Shown in pieces: positions 1 to 12,393 of a stretch of 64,000 nucleotides of DNA (position 1 is its first letter; every line of letters begins with the position of its first letter). The notes beneath the pieces are model-generated. The model ran no database searches. It saw only the letters and a list, made by a program, of their open reading frames with translations, and was not told the DNA's origin. The stretch comes from Bugula neritina (lineage: Eukaryota; Bryozoa; Gymnolaemata; Cheilostomatida; Bugulidae), in the NCBI GenBank assembly GCA_964035545.1, contig OZ037765.1:25166504-25230503 (forward strand). Reading direction: 5' to 3'. The position numbers and the translations under genes are program-made.

Positions 1-1326
1 TAAAGTATATTTAGTAGAAATATAACTATAATGTAGAGTGTTAGACTTAGTATTACTATTACAGTATTAGTAGTTGAAGTTACTGGTGCTTGCTGATACT
101 CATACTGACATTCTCATACTCATAGCCATATTCAAATTGATATTAATATCACTGGCAGTTGACTATTTAGTTTTGATAACTTTCACCGAGTCAATTAATA
201 TTATTTTTAATAATTTATCAATTTAATTTTTATACTAATCATTATTGAGTTTTAACATTAAATTTAATGTAATTACCTATTAGTAAGTATTATTGACCAA
301 TAATTTCTTCAAATTCCAGTTCAAAGTTAAATCAACTATCAAGTCATGAATAAGCAAGTGAACGTAAAATTTATGCAGTAGTTATTTTCATAGTAAGTAA
401 TAATTGTAATGGTCCTTTTGAAAACAAAATTGCAACAGTTGAACAAAATTAAACATGGTACTGGACATTGGTAGCTTTTGTAATAAATTGAAATATCATT
501 ATCAAAATAATGACATTCTGTAGTTATTAATCATTGTGATACTGAGTGCCTTTCATGGCCATTATAGTTATCATTAGTGACACTAATTCGTTATAACAAA
601 GATATAATTGTTGCTATAATAATAATTACATGAAATAATATATTGGTGTTAACTTGTAGTTTCCTGTTAAGTTACACCTACTCTACTTTCATGCCCATGA
701 CTTGGCAGTTTGCTTTGTTGAAGGGTAGCAGATGTGCCGAAAGCAACTTTTATCACAAATTAATTTTTACAATAATCATGGACCTTTGTTTGCATGCTAA
801 TGTTAATATGCTGGTTTGCAACCTTTTCGGCCATCATTCACATACTGGCTTAAACTTTCTCGTTAATCATTGTTTATTAAAATAGAAACATGCCAGGAAT
901 ATAAAGTTAGTTTTCAACTGTAAGAGTATGACTTCTGCAGTCATGGTTTTGTTAGGATCGATAATAAGTTAAGTTTCTTGAGATAACATTAACTAATCAA
1001 AAACTTATCAAATGAGCACAGTTAATTATTTGTTTAATTTCATTATCTATTTTTTATAGCTAATGTTTTAGTTAGGCTAAATAAAAATTAACAAGCTCTG
1101 GCAGCTGTCTTTTTTCATGCTAATGAGAAGAGTAATTGCTCATGTTGTTAACATGGAACAGTTTAAGAAAAGCCAAAAAATAGTTGCTTTGTCAACTTCG
1201 ATCTAGTTAATTTACTGTAAAAACCACTAGCTACAGAGCTGCAAAAAAGCTCATATTGTCTTTTTTAAGCCGGCAATGCTTTGCTTAGTTGTGTTATATT
1301 GACCTTGTACACCATCAATCTTGCAG
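1..1326. other. AT-rich 5' flank of the first gene
   Basis: I see no convincing coding exon here. The left end has short runs of AGTATTACTATTACAGTATTAGTAG type, the same simple-sequence flavour found near 10.8-11.5 kb and 57.0-59.1 kb. The open frame at 643-885 has no splice-supported partners and no recognisable protein features. The promoter and any untranslated leader exon of the downstream gene probably lie here, but no TATA or initiator element stands out. Confidence 0.5.
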
Positions 1327-1358
1327 GTTAATCATAAATACATCGAAAACTTGTAATA

Positions 1359-4300
1359 ATGCTTTCATCAAAGTCGCAGGAACCACCTATAAGTCAGGTA
1401 ATTGCATTTTAGTCGATTTCCGTAACGGTTTTCTGATTCCTTGCAATTTTTGTTTGTATACTTGTAAATTAGCTTCTTTTACCACACATTGGAGTTTTAT
1501 AAAATGTAAAGCTAGATTTTTAATACGTAGAAATAAATAATGTCTCTACCCTCACCATTACTATCACATCTAGTTTTAAGGTGTTCTATGGTGCACTTTT
1601 CTTTATGTTGGATTTAAAAACTCTCAAACTCTACAATAATAGCGAAAATCTAGGAGGAAGATCTTAAAATTTCATGTTGTCTATTAGTTCAACAGTCACA
1701 CAATGCCTTGCATATTCTATCTAATCAGCTGTACCTTTATTGGTGGACATTGTGTTGCAAACAGGTGGTAAATGGACCTGACCGTGCTTATTCACCAAAA
1801 CCCAAAGAAAAAAATGTATCCGAAGAAGCTCGTTCACCTCAGCAAAATCAAGCTAAAATTAAATGGCACATACCAGTACCAAAACGTGTTCTACTTACAG
1901 ACACTGGTGACAACTTGAGTTCCGAACTAAGTACTCCAACTAAAGACGGTAAGTTTGCTTTGTTTACAGCATATTTTATTGTTAGTGTTTTCAGAAATTG
2001 CACAATCAGTTATGGATAGTTATAAAGTAAGTTGGTTACAAATATGCGTTGTTTATTTGCACTATCATTAAAATATTTACAGATGTAACCGAATCAGGAG
2101 ATACGTCAAAGCAGGTGAATGTGGAAAACGTGCCAGAATGTACTCCAGGCATGTCAAATTTAGTATCAGATGTAAATGAACATTTGCCACCAAGTGATAC
2201 CTCTGAGACATCATCTGCACCATTGGCTGCTCCACTGGCTGCTTTGCCACCTGCTCCATCAGCCACTCCATCACCTGCTCCATCAGCCACTCCATCACCT
2301 GCTCTATTAGCCACTCCATCACCTACTTTATCAGTTGCTCCATCACCTGCTCCATTGGTTGTTCCATCACCTGCTCTATTGGCCACTCCATCACCTGCTT
2401 TATCGGTTGCTCCATCACCTGCTCTATTGGCCACTCCATCACCTGCTCCATCACCTGCTCTACCAGTTTCTCCATCACCTGCGACATTGGCCGCTCCATC
2501 GACCACCACTTCATTGCCCCTTCCATCATCTGTTCCATTTCCCATTGGAAGTATGAAAGCTGCATCTAAACCTTTATACCAGAGCTCTAGCAGTGACTCA
2601 AGTAGCTCCAGTGACTCATCTGATGACTCTAGCAGTGATGACGAGTCTTCAAACCGCAAATCTGGGAAGTTGATAATCAATTTAGGTGGTATTTCGGTAG
2701 GTATTAGACCTAATCTATTGTTACTTAGCTCATCTCTTTGAATTATGCTCTCAAGATGCTGTTAAGCTCTTTGATTGTAAATTTGATGTTGCTAGGGTAT
2801 TAATGACATCAACTAATATTGAATGATCATGGTTTTAACACTGAAATTATAATATAATATCTGATGACAATGAGGAGTCTGATGTGCTTTGTAAACAGAG
2901 GTTTGAAAAATTATTTGAAATTGATGCCCTTGTTTTGTCTCCACTTGCTCAGTAAATCCGCATAGAAAAAGCTAAAGAATTTGGTTTGCGTTGTGTTTGA
3001 TAGTTTCCAAAGCAACTGATGATGAAATGCAGGGTAAGGTTGGAACGATTACGCTCAGATGAGAGCACCATTGCACTACAGCGAGGTACCTCAACTAGTC
3101 AGCTGTTACCTGGTGGATTTGATGCTGCCAGTCAAAGCTCTTCTCCGTCCTTAAAAGTCAATAAAATCAAAGAAAGTAAAGCTAGACCCTTATCTAAAAT
3201 AAAAAGCATAAAAGCTTCAGCAATGCCACTTGCAAAAGTGGGTTCTGTGACATCTTGTCAACAAAAGAAGCAAATGGCAGATTGGTTGAGCATTTTACGA
3301 AGCTGTAAAAACTGTAAGGTCCTTTTGGTTGATTGCTGGAAAAATAAGGCACTGCCCCCATATATTACATCACCATGCGATGATATTACACATGAGACAG
3401 AATTGATTGAAGCAACAAAAAGGCTGAAGAAAAAGAAGAAAGAAAAGCATAAAGATGAAAAGGTAGCTGTAAATTTTCTCAAAGCGCTATTTTGATGATC
3501 TAAGTTTTGTACTCAGATATTTAATCATGTTAAATCTTATCATTTGTAGCCTGCTAAATATAAGTTAGAACCTGCAGTGGAAAATCCTAGCAAGACAAAA
3601 AATCGAAAACATAAGGTAAAAGGTGATAGAAAAAGGGTCATCATAGCAAATTCTTCAGATGAGGAAGCAGACGATGGCTCAAAACGCAGATTTAGCACAG
3701 ATAGTCGAAGTTCTAGTGAGCTTGAGGCTCAAAGGCAAAATCGTGTAGAGAAGGTGATTGTATATTTTTGAGGATCCAACTCTTGTCTTCATGTTTTCAG
3801 ACAATTCAACTCTCAGTCTTGGAAATATTTTACCCTAATTGCCATTTTTGCAGGTTAAACAGTTGGTAGACAAGAAGGACAACGCTAGAAGTGAATGCAA
3901 GCCTTATAATAGTCCTTGGGGCGAGTCTGTTGCTACAGCTGGAATGCCAAAAATCCCCAAAATTAAAAAAATACAGGTTTGGTTTGATAATTTCAGCACT
4001 GCTTGTTAATAGCATACATGTTTCTAATAATTCGAGTTAATTTTAAAACTTGAGTGTGTTACTCCAACATATTTGAAGAATTTTTATATTCACTGGTAAT
4101 TAATTATTTTCTCTGTAAATTTGGATATTTTATTTAGACTACTCCTGGCTCCTATGTTCCTGCATCCCAACAGCAGCTGCCCAACTTTAATCAGCCGGAC
4201 AATCCTTATAACAGACTTATGAAGCGCGAAGCCAGAAGGAGAGATTTTGAAAAGCAGGCTGCAGAAAAGTATGGCGGCGGTGCTTCTAATATGGCTGTTG

Positions 4301-7300
4301 ATTTCCAAAATATAACTAAAAACCAACAAGTCATGCAACGAAACTCAATTAACAGTTATTCTAAGTTTCAGAATTCTACGGTTAAAAATTCCAATTATCA
4401 GGCCATGCACACTAGTCCACTAAGCCATAATACCAATGTTCCAGGAACTGTACCTTCAAGTGGTAATTTGAATTTAAATCCGAGACAGCAATCACCGGTC
4501 TTCTTACAAAACCGGCATGCGTCCTCAAATATTGGTTCTACAGAAGATCGTTTTCAAGATAAGCAGTCAGCACAGCAGCATATGAACATAATGTACAATA
4601 TTCCAAAACCTCCTATTCCTGGGCAACCTTCTACTACCACTCCTAGGCCAGTTCAACCGCCACCAGCAGATCCTCGAGCTTTACTTCCTTTACCTAGCAC
4701 ATTACCTAATATTCCTTCACCACTCATTCCCGAGGAAAGACCTAAAGCCTTGCTACCTGAACCAACATGTGTAGTGCAAGAGCCTGACTCTAATCTACCG
4801 GATGCAGCATCACTTTTTTCAAATCCTGACTCATTGCTTCCAGACCCCAGTGCTTCCATACCGAGTAGTGGGTTGGGTAAAGCCTTGCTAAATGTTACTA
4901 CCCGATCGTTTTCTAAGCCAAAGGCTTTATTGCCATCTCCTGACTCACTTTTGGCGACCCCATCCGCATTGCTCCCAGATCCCAAGAAAACATTGCTCCC
5001 TAATCCTGATTGTGGTCCAACTGAAGAAGAGCTGGAGAAAACACGTAAGCAACACGAGCTATTCAAGGACATTTTAGATGAGGAAGACTGGAATATAATC
5101 TCCCAGCCTGTAACCACTCTAAAGAGTTCTCCTAAAGAAGCTAAAATCAAAACTGAAAAAGATTACCAAAAAGTGGCAGCTGACAGTACCAGTGGTGGTA
5201 CTTCAGCTGATATAGTTACTCCAAATGGTAAGTTCTGCTGCAGCTCACATAAGGTCTGCGTTTTGTTAAAGCAAACGTCATTGAAACCAGCTGTTACAGA
5301 ACAAACAATTGAGATTTCACTGTTCTGAATACAGACTTTTTTCGGACAATTTTGTATTCAATCGCATCTGTTGAATTGTTTTTGCGGTTAGTTTTCTAAG
5401 ACAGTGTGTTTTTTGCTCTTGAATATATATATATATATATATATATCAAGCGAAATTTACCAATGATGATGTAAAACTGCTTTGTTTTCACATAAACATT
5501 CCTATATAAACAGATTGCATATTTTGCTAAACCTTTTCACAGGTTTTGAAAAGATATTTAATAACATGTAAAGCAAAAGTTACCATGGTACTACCCTGCC
5601 TCTTATGTTGATGTTATTAATTGATCCATAATATTATTTCTTGTGAATTGTGTATCATAGCTGATCATATTTGAATATTTCAGTTTCATGCCATGTTTAT
5701 TATTACTTTGTGTTGTAGATTCAGCCGTCAATCAAGATGTGCTAGAGGAAATATGCCGTCTTTCACTAGAAATCTCAAAGAGAATTGTAGATAAAAGTAG
5801 AGGTGCAAATTTTCCCTGTATTTTCAAATACCAGCTTTATTGAGATTATGTATTAGTGAATAATCTCAAAGCCCTTTGTATGTAAGCTTGTTTTTATTTT
5901 TCACAGAAAAGAGAGATGATCCATCTGTGATACCACTAGATTCAGAGAGACCTTCTGGTAAAATTGTGTTTATTAGCTTCTAACATTGAATGTCGAACTT
6001 TTTTTTGTTTAAAGTTCAATGCTTCTTTATAGCTAGACTGTGTTGAAAGCATTTATATAGTTATTATTTTGCCTGCAATGGGTTCTTAAGTTGAGCCTCC
6101 TTTTGCATGTAGAAAAGTGTGTTCATATGTTTTATATTGTAGAAGAAACCGAAGTGGTGTATGATTATGGACACTCTAGACCTCCTTTACCAGATGAACC
6201 TGCACCATTGCCTAGTTCTCCTGCTCCAAAGACACCAACACCTCCCCCATCTCTCTGTCCTCCACCAATGCCTCCTAAACTAAATCTTCCTATGTCATCC
6301 CAACAGTATTCGGCTGAATCCAGTAAGGAATATTGTAGTTTTACTATACATGATTTAAACTTAGTACAATGTGCTGAATTTATTGTTCAACTGTCTTGTT
6401 GTAGAAGCTAAAGACAATGCGTTGCATCCTGTCTATGGATTTTATTTAAGTATTGAAATGTTCAGTTTATAGTTTTATAAATATTCTAGGCTTTTTATTG
6501 ACTGATCAGCATTGGTGTTTTGTGGAGTTGCTCATACACGTTTTGCAATATTTAGGTTATGACTACCACATAGATAGTTACCCTGCCGGGAATTATCAGG
6601 AAGAGAATTATTCAACGGAAGACTATCAAGATGCACATGAAGAGGACCAAGGTCAAGATCAGCATTGGAACGAGGAGGCCGAAATGTATATGGACCCATT
6701 AGCAAATCAAAGCACATTAACCTATGAGGAGCATTTGCCAGATCGAGCAGCAAATTATTATCAGCCCTCCACTTCTCGGGACTACTATGAACCACCGCGA
6801 GAAGAGTCCTATGAGGATATTGTGAGTATTTACTGTCACAGGAACTTATTGCTTGGTTGTTTTATGTTAATAACTTTCCCAGCTATGAATTTTGATTTTT
6901 TGTTCAGTTTGAGCCTATGTAGTTCTAACATGAATAAGTTAAAATTAAATTTTGCTGCATATGATATTTTATCTACATTTAAAGGAAACAATGGTGAATG
7001 AAATTGTTGTAACCAACTTACAGGTGCTACCCATTTATTTGTTACTACGAATTTACCCTGATGATAGCACTGCAGTGTTGTGCGTTGATATTTTCAGCTT
7101 GCTTATGAGCAGGAAAGGACCCGCAAGGAATTGTATTTCGATGAGCTTAGACGCTCTGCATTGTCACGGGAGCGTCAGTACCATCGTAGTAGGTTGAGTA
7201 GCAGTTACAGCAGAGCAGCTGCTAGTCATGAAGAGATGGATAGGATTAGACGAGCTAGCAGAATGTCACGTTATCAAGAAGGTATAGTCAAGTAATTTGT

Positions 7301-8095
7301 GCTGTGTGTCGGTAACTTTGTTTAAATTTGGATTGCTATGTTGTAAAGTTTGTCATAGGTTGTCATAGTAACATAATAGTTGTACCAGTAGTGTTTATTC
7401 TCACATGCTTTTGATTTTAGAGGCATATTATGAAGAAGAATCTAGAAGGCATCGATCTGAGGAATTTACTAAAGATAGATATGGTTTGCCTGTAGTCAAC
7501 AGTAAGTTAGGTTTAAGTATATTATATATGCTATAATAGTTCATATATATGTTCGGTTTTTACTGATCTAAAAAAAAGATTGTATCAGTAATCATCTTAC
7601 GTCATGGTTCCAGGCATAAAGAGGGTAAAATTAGTAGATTAAGGCATAGTGGTTGACTATTTTTGTGTTAGAATCTCCAAAATTTGCTAACAAATACCAA
7701 CTATTAGGCTTGAGTGTGCAACTATCTGTATATAGTGTACGTGGCTCACAATATCAAAAGGTAGTGTACAGCCCAATAAGAGAGATAGTTGACTATTGTG
7801 TAACACTCACAACATTTCATAAACCATTCTGTATGAGTTGACACTGCTTTCAAGGAGTTGATATTGCACTACAGGCTACCTAAAACTGCCTATTGAATCA
7901 CACTACAAGAAAATTCTGAGATTCATTCAAGCATAACATTAGTTTTTGCATGCCCATATGTTTACAAAGTTTTTTAATTTGTGCAATCCATAATATTTTA
8001 TTTATTTTTTATTGTATCAATGACTCTTGCCATGCCAGACCAAGCTGCAGCATTATGATAACGTTTTATGTTTTACAGCCCGTCGCTATTATTAA
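1359..8095 (+). CDS. Large disordered Pro/Ser/Lys-rich protein, unrecognised (14-exon model)
   Basis: Exons with matching splice phase: 1359-1397, 1765-1948, 2083-2696, 3004-3462, 3550-3753, 3854-3976, 4138-5227, 5719-5802, 5907-5957, 6143-6322, 6556-6821, 7098-7281, 7421-7501, 8079-8095. They give about 1191 residues. I do not recognise the protein. Visible in order: a P-S-P-A/L repeat block (about 124-220), an acidic Ser/Asp tract (about 241-264), Lys-rich stretches around 425-480, a basic segment with KREARRRDFEKQAAEKYGG near 570, about six LLPxP motifs (720-832), a Pro-rich segment (about 960-1000), a Tyr/Asp/Glu-rich part, an Arg/Ser-rich part, and an RRYY C-terminus. There is no signal peptide or membrane segment. 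The composition resembles nuclear RNA-processing or transcription factors; that is inference only. The first ATG follows a TTGCAG acceptor (exon from 1327), so a non-coding leader exon is likely. The 3004 acceptor and the 17-nt last exon are the weakest joins; reading through the last donor instead would end the protein shortly after 7501. Confidence 0.7.
2225..2500 (+). repeat. Coding minisatellite: TCACCTGCT(C/T)TA/CCA units encoding P-S-P-A/L repeats
   Basis: Within exon 3 of the first gene, units built on CCATCACCTGCTCCATC and relatives encode SPAP, ATPSPAL, VAPSPAL and similar. The unit length is a multiple of three and no stop appears in several frames, so long antisense open frames arise as a by-product. 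It is a low-complexity, probably unstructured region whose copy number is likely to vary. Confidence 0.75.
2755..3000 (+). pseudogene. Possible decayed coding fragment in intron 3 of the first gene
   Basis: One frame across about 2867-2998 reads like protein (for example EESDVLCKQRFEKLFEID, then IRIEKAKEFGLRCV) but has in-frame TAA and TGA stops and no usable donor. A further fragment DVARVLMTSTNIE precedes it. It could be an eroded retrocopy or a lost exon, or chance. The 8.1-9.2 kb region has the same character. Confidence 0.3.
5423..5446. repeat. (AT)n microsatellite
   Basis: A run of about 12 AT dinucleotides in the intron after the largest exon of the first gene. Confidence 0.9.
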
Positions 8096-9300
8096 AAAGA
8101 CAAGCACTGGTGATACACATTTTATGGGCGACAATGAGACAATTACAGTCAAATCTTTCTCGTGCACTACACCTTTTACTGCTCTCTCTGCAATATGGGA
8201 TACATCTGAAATGATTAAAAGCCAGCAGCCATGCACAAGATCTGTCGGCTGAACTGACATGCCTTAAATTTAGTGATGTGTGTAGAGTAGCTCCCATGGA
8301 TATTGATATTGACAACTCAGAAGAAGTCAAGCAACCTTCAATAGCAGTTGTGACCCATCAAAGTGATCTCCAATATATTACTAGTCAATTTTTCTCTGAT
8401 ACTTCAACAACCAGTTCTTTACTATACAGTACAAGCTGCGCTAATTGTAATATAATCTGCAGCACTGGTGGCTCTTCACTTGTTCAAAGAAAATTTATTG
8501 ACATTCAAACTGGAATTATGGCTGCTAAGAGTTTTTCTTCAAAAGTTAATTTGTCAGATAGCAACATGTCCAATCAACTCATGCAGTAAAACAGGAAACT
8601 TCAAGTGCTATTAGAAATGACCAACAAAATTAAAACTGCTTTTAAACCTCACGGTAAATGTGAATCTGGTGTAAGAAAACCTTTCACACACTTAGTACCA
8701 AATAATGTAGTCAGCTCTCCTCAAAAATTTGATGCTCTCTTTGGAAAATGAATGGTAGATCGACTGTGTTGAAAGCATGTCAACGGCTTTAAACAAACAT
8801 CTGGTGGTTCCTGAAAGTATGCAAGGGAATATCTGCAAGTTTATTTAAATATTTCACTCTAACTTCTGCTTATTTTCATTCTTAGACTTTACAGAAGTTA
8901 TCAATACCTCTATCTACGACATTGTCATCTACGACTTGCACAGTACCTGCAGGCAACAAATAGTTTGAGTAGCACTTCTCCCATATAATATATGCCCACA
9001 AAGTCTGTGCCACCCGTTGGAGTTGCCTCTGTATTCGGAGTATCAAGAAAGCCCAGTGTGCAGTCACTGCAGCAGACTTAAAAAAATGTTGCTCGAGCTT
9101 GAGCTCCATCCAGTAGTCCAAGAACTTCTACTAAAAGTTTACACTGAACTATTTTCTTTGTCGATCAAGTTTCCTTCTACTAGTTTACTAGGTCATTGTT
9201 TATTTTTTAGTTTAGACACAATACTCCGGAATCATGATAGTTTTCACAATTGTCACTTTCAACTTACTGTGGTTATTTAGAACTAGTTTTGGTGATACTG
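8096..9300 (+). pseudogene. Decayed coding-like sequence downstream of the first gene (overlaps its 3' UTR)
   Basis: A single frame runs from about 8080 to 8748 interrupted by only two stops (TGA near 8206, TAA at 8587-8589). It reads like real protein: a hydrophobic/Gln-rich helix-like part, HAQDLSAELTCLKFSDV, then an acidic MDIDIDNSEEV segment and a Ser/Thr-rich part ending KFDALFGK before a stop. Around 8989-9175 another frame gives KSVPPVGVASVFGVSRKP and further Ser/Pro-rich sequence, again with stops. The first gene's own stop codon is at 8093-8095, so transcripts may run through this DNA as 3' UTR. I cannot name the parent protein. It could also be an unmodelled 3' UTR with chance openness. 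Confidence 0.4.
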
Positions 9301-9737
9301 ATGTTCTTGTGTTATTTCTGGCTATTTAAAGAGGACAATTACTCAGTCGAATTTGTATACATTGCAATATGTTTCGCTCAACATTGTAAATTATTTTTTT
9401 ATATCATAATGTTTTTTATATTGCCTTAGGCCATTTGAATTCCTAAATTCATCAGCATAAGTTTGATATTATCTGTACATAGATATATGTGTTATTATTA
9501 TATTAATGACATAATTTATGATAAATTCATGGTTTTTAGTGCCTCATCTTGTCTTTGTCTTCACGTCTAAAACTAGGTAACATCTTTGAATATGAAAACC
9601 ATAGTGATATAATATTACATGGCATTCACTCTGATACAAGGCAGTCCGATGAATCAATTATGGTAAAAGTCAGAGCGATTTGACCCTTTGATGATAGGGT
9701 TAAAGTTCACACTGATGGAAAGCTACAAATAAATAAA
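9300..9737. other. AT-rich intergenic stretch
   Basis: No coding exon or repeat recognised. It lies between the decayed coding-like sequence and the first inverted-repeat element. Confidence 0.5.
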
Positions 9738-10516
9738 CACGGGCTTTCCATGTACCGATCTCAGATCGATCTCGCTGAGATCGATCTAAAACATGTGCTC
9801 AGATCGATCGTTTTTCCATGAGAGTGTCAGATCGATCTCGCGAAGTTGCCCCCTCTTAAGTGAAGGATACTTTAAAAGTATAATTTGTTCACCTATTTGA
9901 GTGATTAAAGCTTCTACTGTTGAAAACAAGATGGTTGTAGTCTAAAATTTAATCCCAGCTATAAACTATACGCAGCAAAGCTTTCAGTGTATAGTAATTT
10001 GGCCAATTTAAAATAATTAATGATAATCTTTTAGCTTGACAGCTTATATAAAATTAATGGCTGTCTTGCAGATTATTAATAAACTTACAGGACTGTTAGG
10101 CTTAAAACTACAAAGAAAATAGCTAATGAAACTAAGTTTTAATAGTCATTTTAATTCAATTTACATTCTCCCATTTTTTCACCTTCTACTGCATATAATT
10201 GAGTTTTCTTAATCATTGTACTGAAAGTCAAAGTTTTGGCATCTGAAAAGGTGGCTATCATAATTATTTAACACTTTGCTTAGTAATTATCAATAAGTTA
10301 TCATTTTTATTAGCAGACAACATTGTAGCGAGCAGTCTTTTTCTACTTCTCAGATCGATCTGGCGTCTTTCCATGGTCTTATTGACATGAGATCGATCTG
10401 AGTTCGAGCTCCACAGACCGACCAGCTCAGATCGATCTTTGGCATCTTTCCATGGATCGATCTCGCTAAGATCGATCTCGCTAAGATCGATCTGAGATCG
10501 GTACATGGAAAGCCGG
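9738..10516. mobile_element. Non-autonomous inverted-repeat element (MITE-like), copy 1
   Basis: The ends are inverted: the left begins CACGGGCTTTCCATGTACCG and the right ends CGGTACATGGAAAGCCGG. Both termini are packed with palindromic AGATCGATCT units, many joined by CTCGCT/AGCGAG. The AT-rich core has no open frame for a transposase; the one open frame (10264-10569, - strand) simply crosses the right terminus. The core matches 44128-44812 in the same orientation. Flanks TAAATAAA and TAAATATG could be an imperfect 8-bp target duplication, but the second copy does not show one. The superfamily is unassigned; hAT-like is a guess from end sequence and possible target length. Confidence 0.85.
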
Positions 10517-12382
10517 TAAATATGAATTCGGTGTTCCTTATTGACCGTGTGCACGTTATATCCTAACATTTATAATATATATTCTATTGTCGCGGTAATT
10601 GCTACTAAAGTAATTGTCATTAAAACTCGCTAGAACTGAGTCTACGCTACATTAAAAAACGGCGATGGCCGGAATAAAATTAACTTTACTGATTAGCAAG
10701 ATAATTAAGTTTAATCATTATGATGATGTGCTTTGTGTTAGCATGGTATATAATAAGTGATAACCTTTCAGTGATGTTTATTTTCTATGATATTATCACC
10801 GCCGCTTTTAGCTATAATTACTCTAAATTCTACTGGTAGCACTACTATTAACTCAGTAACTCAAACTGACTAACAGTAACAGACCAACTCTAAGAGTAAG
10901 TCTGGTGGAATAACATAAACTTCAAGTATAACATTAACTTTAAGTTTAAGTGATCAACTGATAGTGATACTGAGTTACTTTATAGCTACTAGCTAGCTCA
11001 TTATCATTATGATTATCATAATAATATGATAATTCATCATTATGATAAGGATTATCATTATATATAATATATTATTATTAATATTTATATTGTGATTATC
11101 ATCATCATGGTGATTGTAATATAAATTTATTTACTTATTCATATTCATATTGTCAATAATAATTCTAAGTTTTGGTGACTATCAGTAGGAGTATCACGCC
11201 GACATTGAGTTAGACTATGAGAGTATAAGTAATAGTATAACTATTACTATTAGTATTACTATAACTATAAGTATAAATATAATTATAATAATACATTAAT
11301 AAATATAAATAATATTGATTGATTGATAATGTTTGACTGTACTCTAGGCTCAGACTGTAGTGCACAGGTATGACTTGTGAGTATCATAATCATAAAACTA
11401 AAAGCTAGCATTAACAGTAACACTAACAGTAACTCGTTAAGTTTGTCTTTTTACTCTAATTCTAACTCTAAGAGTTTAAGTTTATAGTTGAACATAAAAC
11501 ATTAACTGCTAAGTAATAGTTATAAATTATACAGCTTACATTAGATTTAGTATCATTTTATTTATAAAAGTTGTTACTAATTGAAATTTTGAAATTCTGC
11601 AAGTAAAGCAGTTAACGAAAATGAGGTAGTCATGAGTCATGTGTTGAATTTCTTTTCATGTATTCATTAGACTTAGTCGTAGGTGACTACCTTTTTTGAC
11701 ACCAATTAACTATAAGGAAGGCTGGCAGTGGCTTTTTCAACATAACTTGTATACATCAGGTGACTGTTAGCACATCACGAATGTAATAAAAAATTTTCTA
11801 TTGTTGTCAACACTAAAATTTGTGTAAGTAAACATTTATTTCCTGGGCTATTTCCAGTAGCCATAACGGACAGCGGCTTGTTGAAATATCAATATAAACT
11901 ATCAAGAATGTAAAAGTGAAAGAGAAAAAAATATAAAAAAGCAGCAGTAAAAGCCTACATTGACGTTCCAATACTCTATTGGTAAAAGAGTTGCATGTAG
12001 CCTGGTTGATTATAAAAGAATAAATGTCATGTGTAAAATAGAATGAGTTGTAATTTTTATTGTACTCCAGCTTAATTTAAACGTAAATTTCATAGGCAAT
12101 CTGAAATTTGCTAGATTCCTACAAAATCAGAGAACTTCTGTTAAACCATAAACTGATATATGTTGCACATATGATGTGAAACAATTGACCCTACCTACGT
12201 AGATAGTGTCAATTGTTAATTTTACTAATGTTTGGTATTGGTAGGTTATGGGTAATTGTAGTCAATCAAACATACATGAGCATACTATTCAATTTACAGT
12301 TTGATAAGTTGAAACATAATATAATGATTTCTGTATGAGTGGTTTTTATTTATTTGGTAGAAAAAATTTCTTTATTTTTTAG
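10517..12382. other. Intergenic, with cryptically simple TAATACTA/AGTATAACT sequence
   Basis: No exon recognised. From about 10800 to 11480 the DNA is dominated by short TAA/TAC/GTTA-type words (CTATTACTATTAGTATTAC and relatives) and AT hairpins. A leader exon or promoter for inversin may lie nearer 12.3 kb; the inversin start exon follows a TTTTTTAG acceptor at 12382. Confidence 0.5.
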
Positions 12383-12393
12383 GTCAATTAAAC

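Noticed and set aside
2036-2680. 214-residue minus-strand open frame rich in GAGDGV repeats
   Set aside because: It is the antisense shadow of the repetitive P-S-P-A exon on the + strand, which has splice-supported neighbours and a real protein context.
10264-10569. 101-residue minus-strand open frame as a transposase remnant
   Set aside because: Its sequence comes from the AGATCGATCT repeats and AT-rich core of the inverted-repeat element and shows no catalytic motif.
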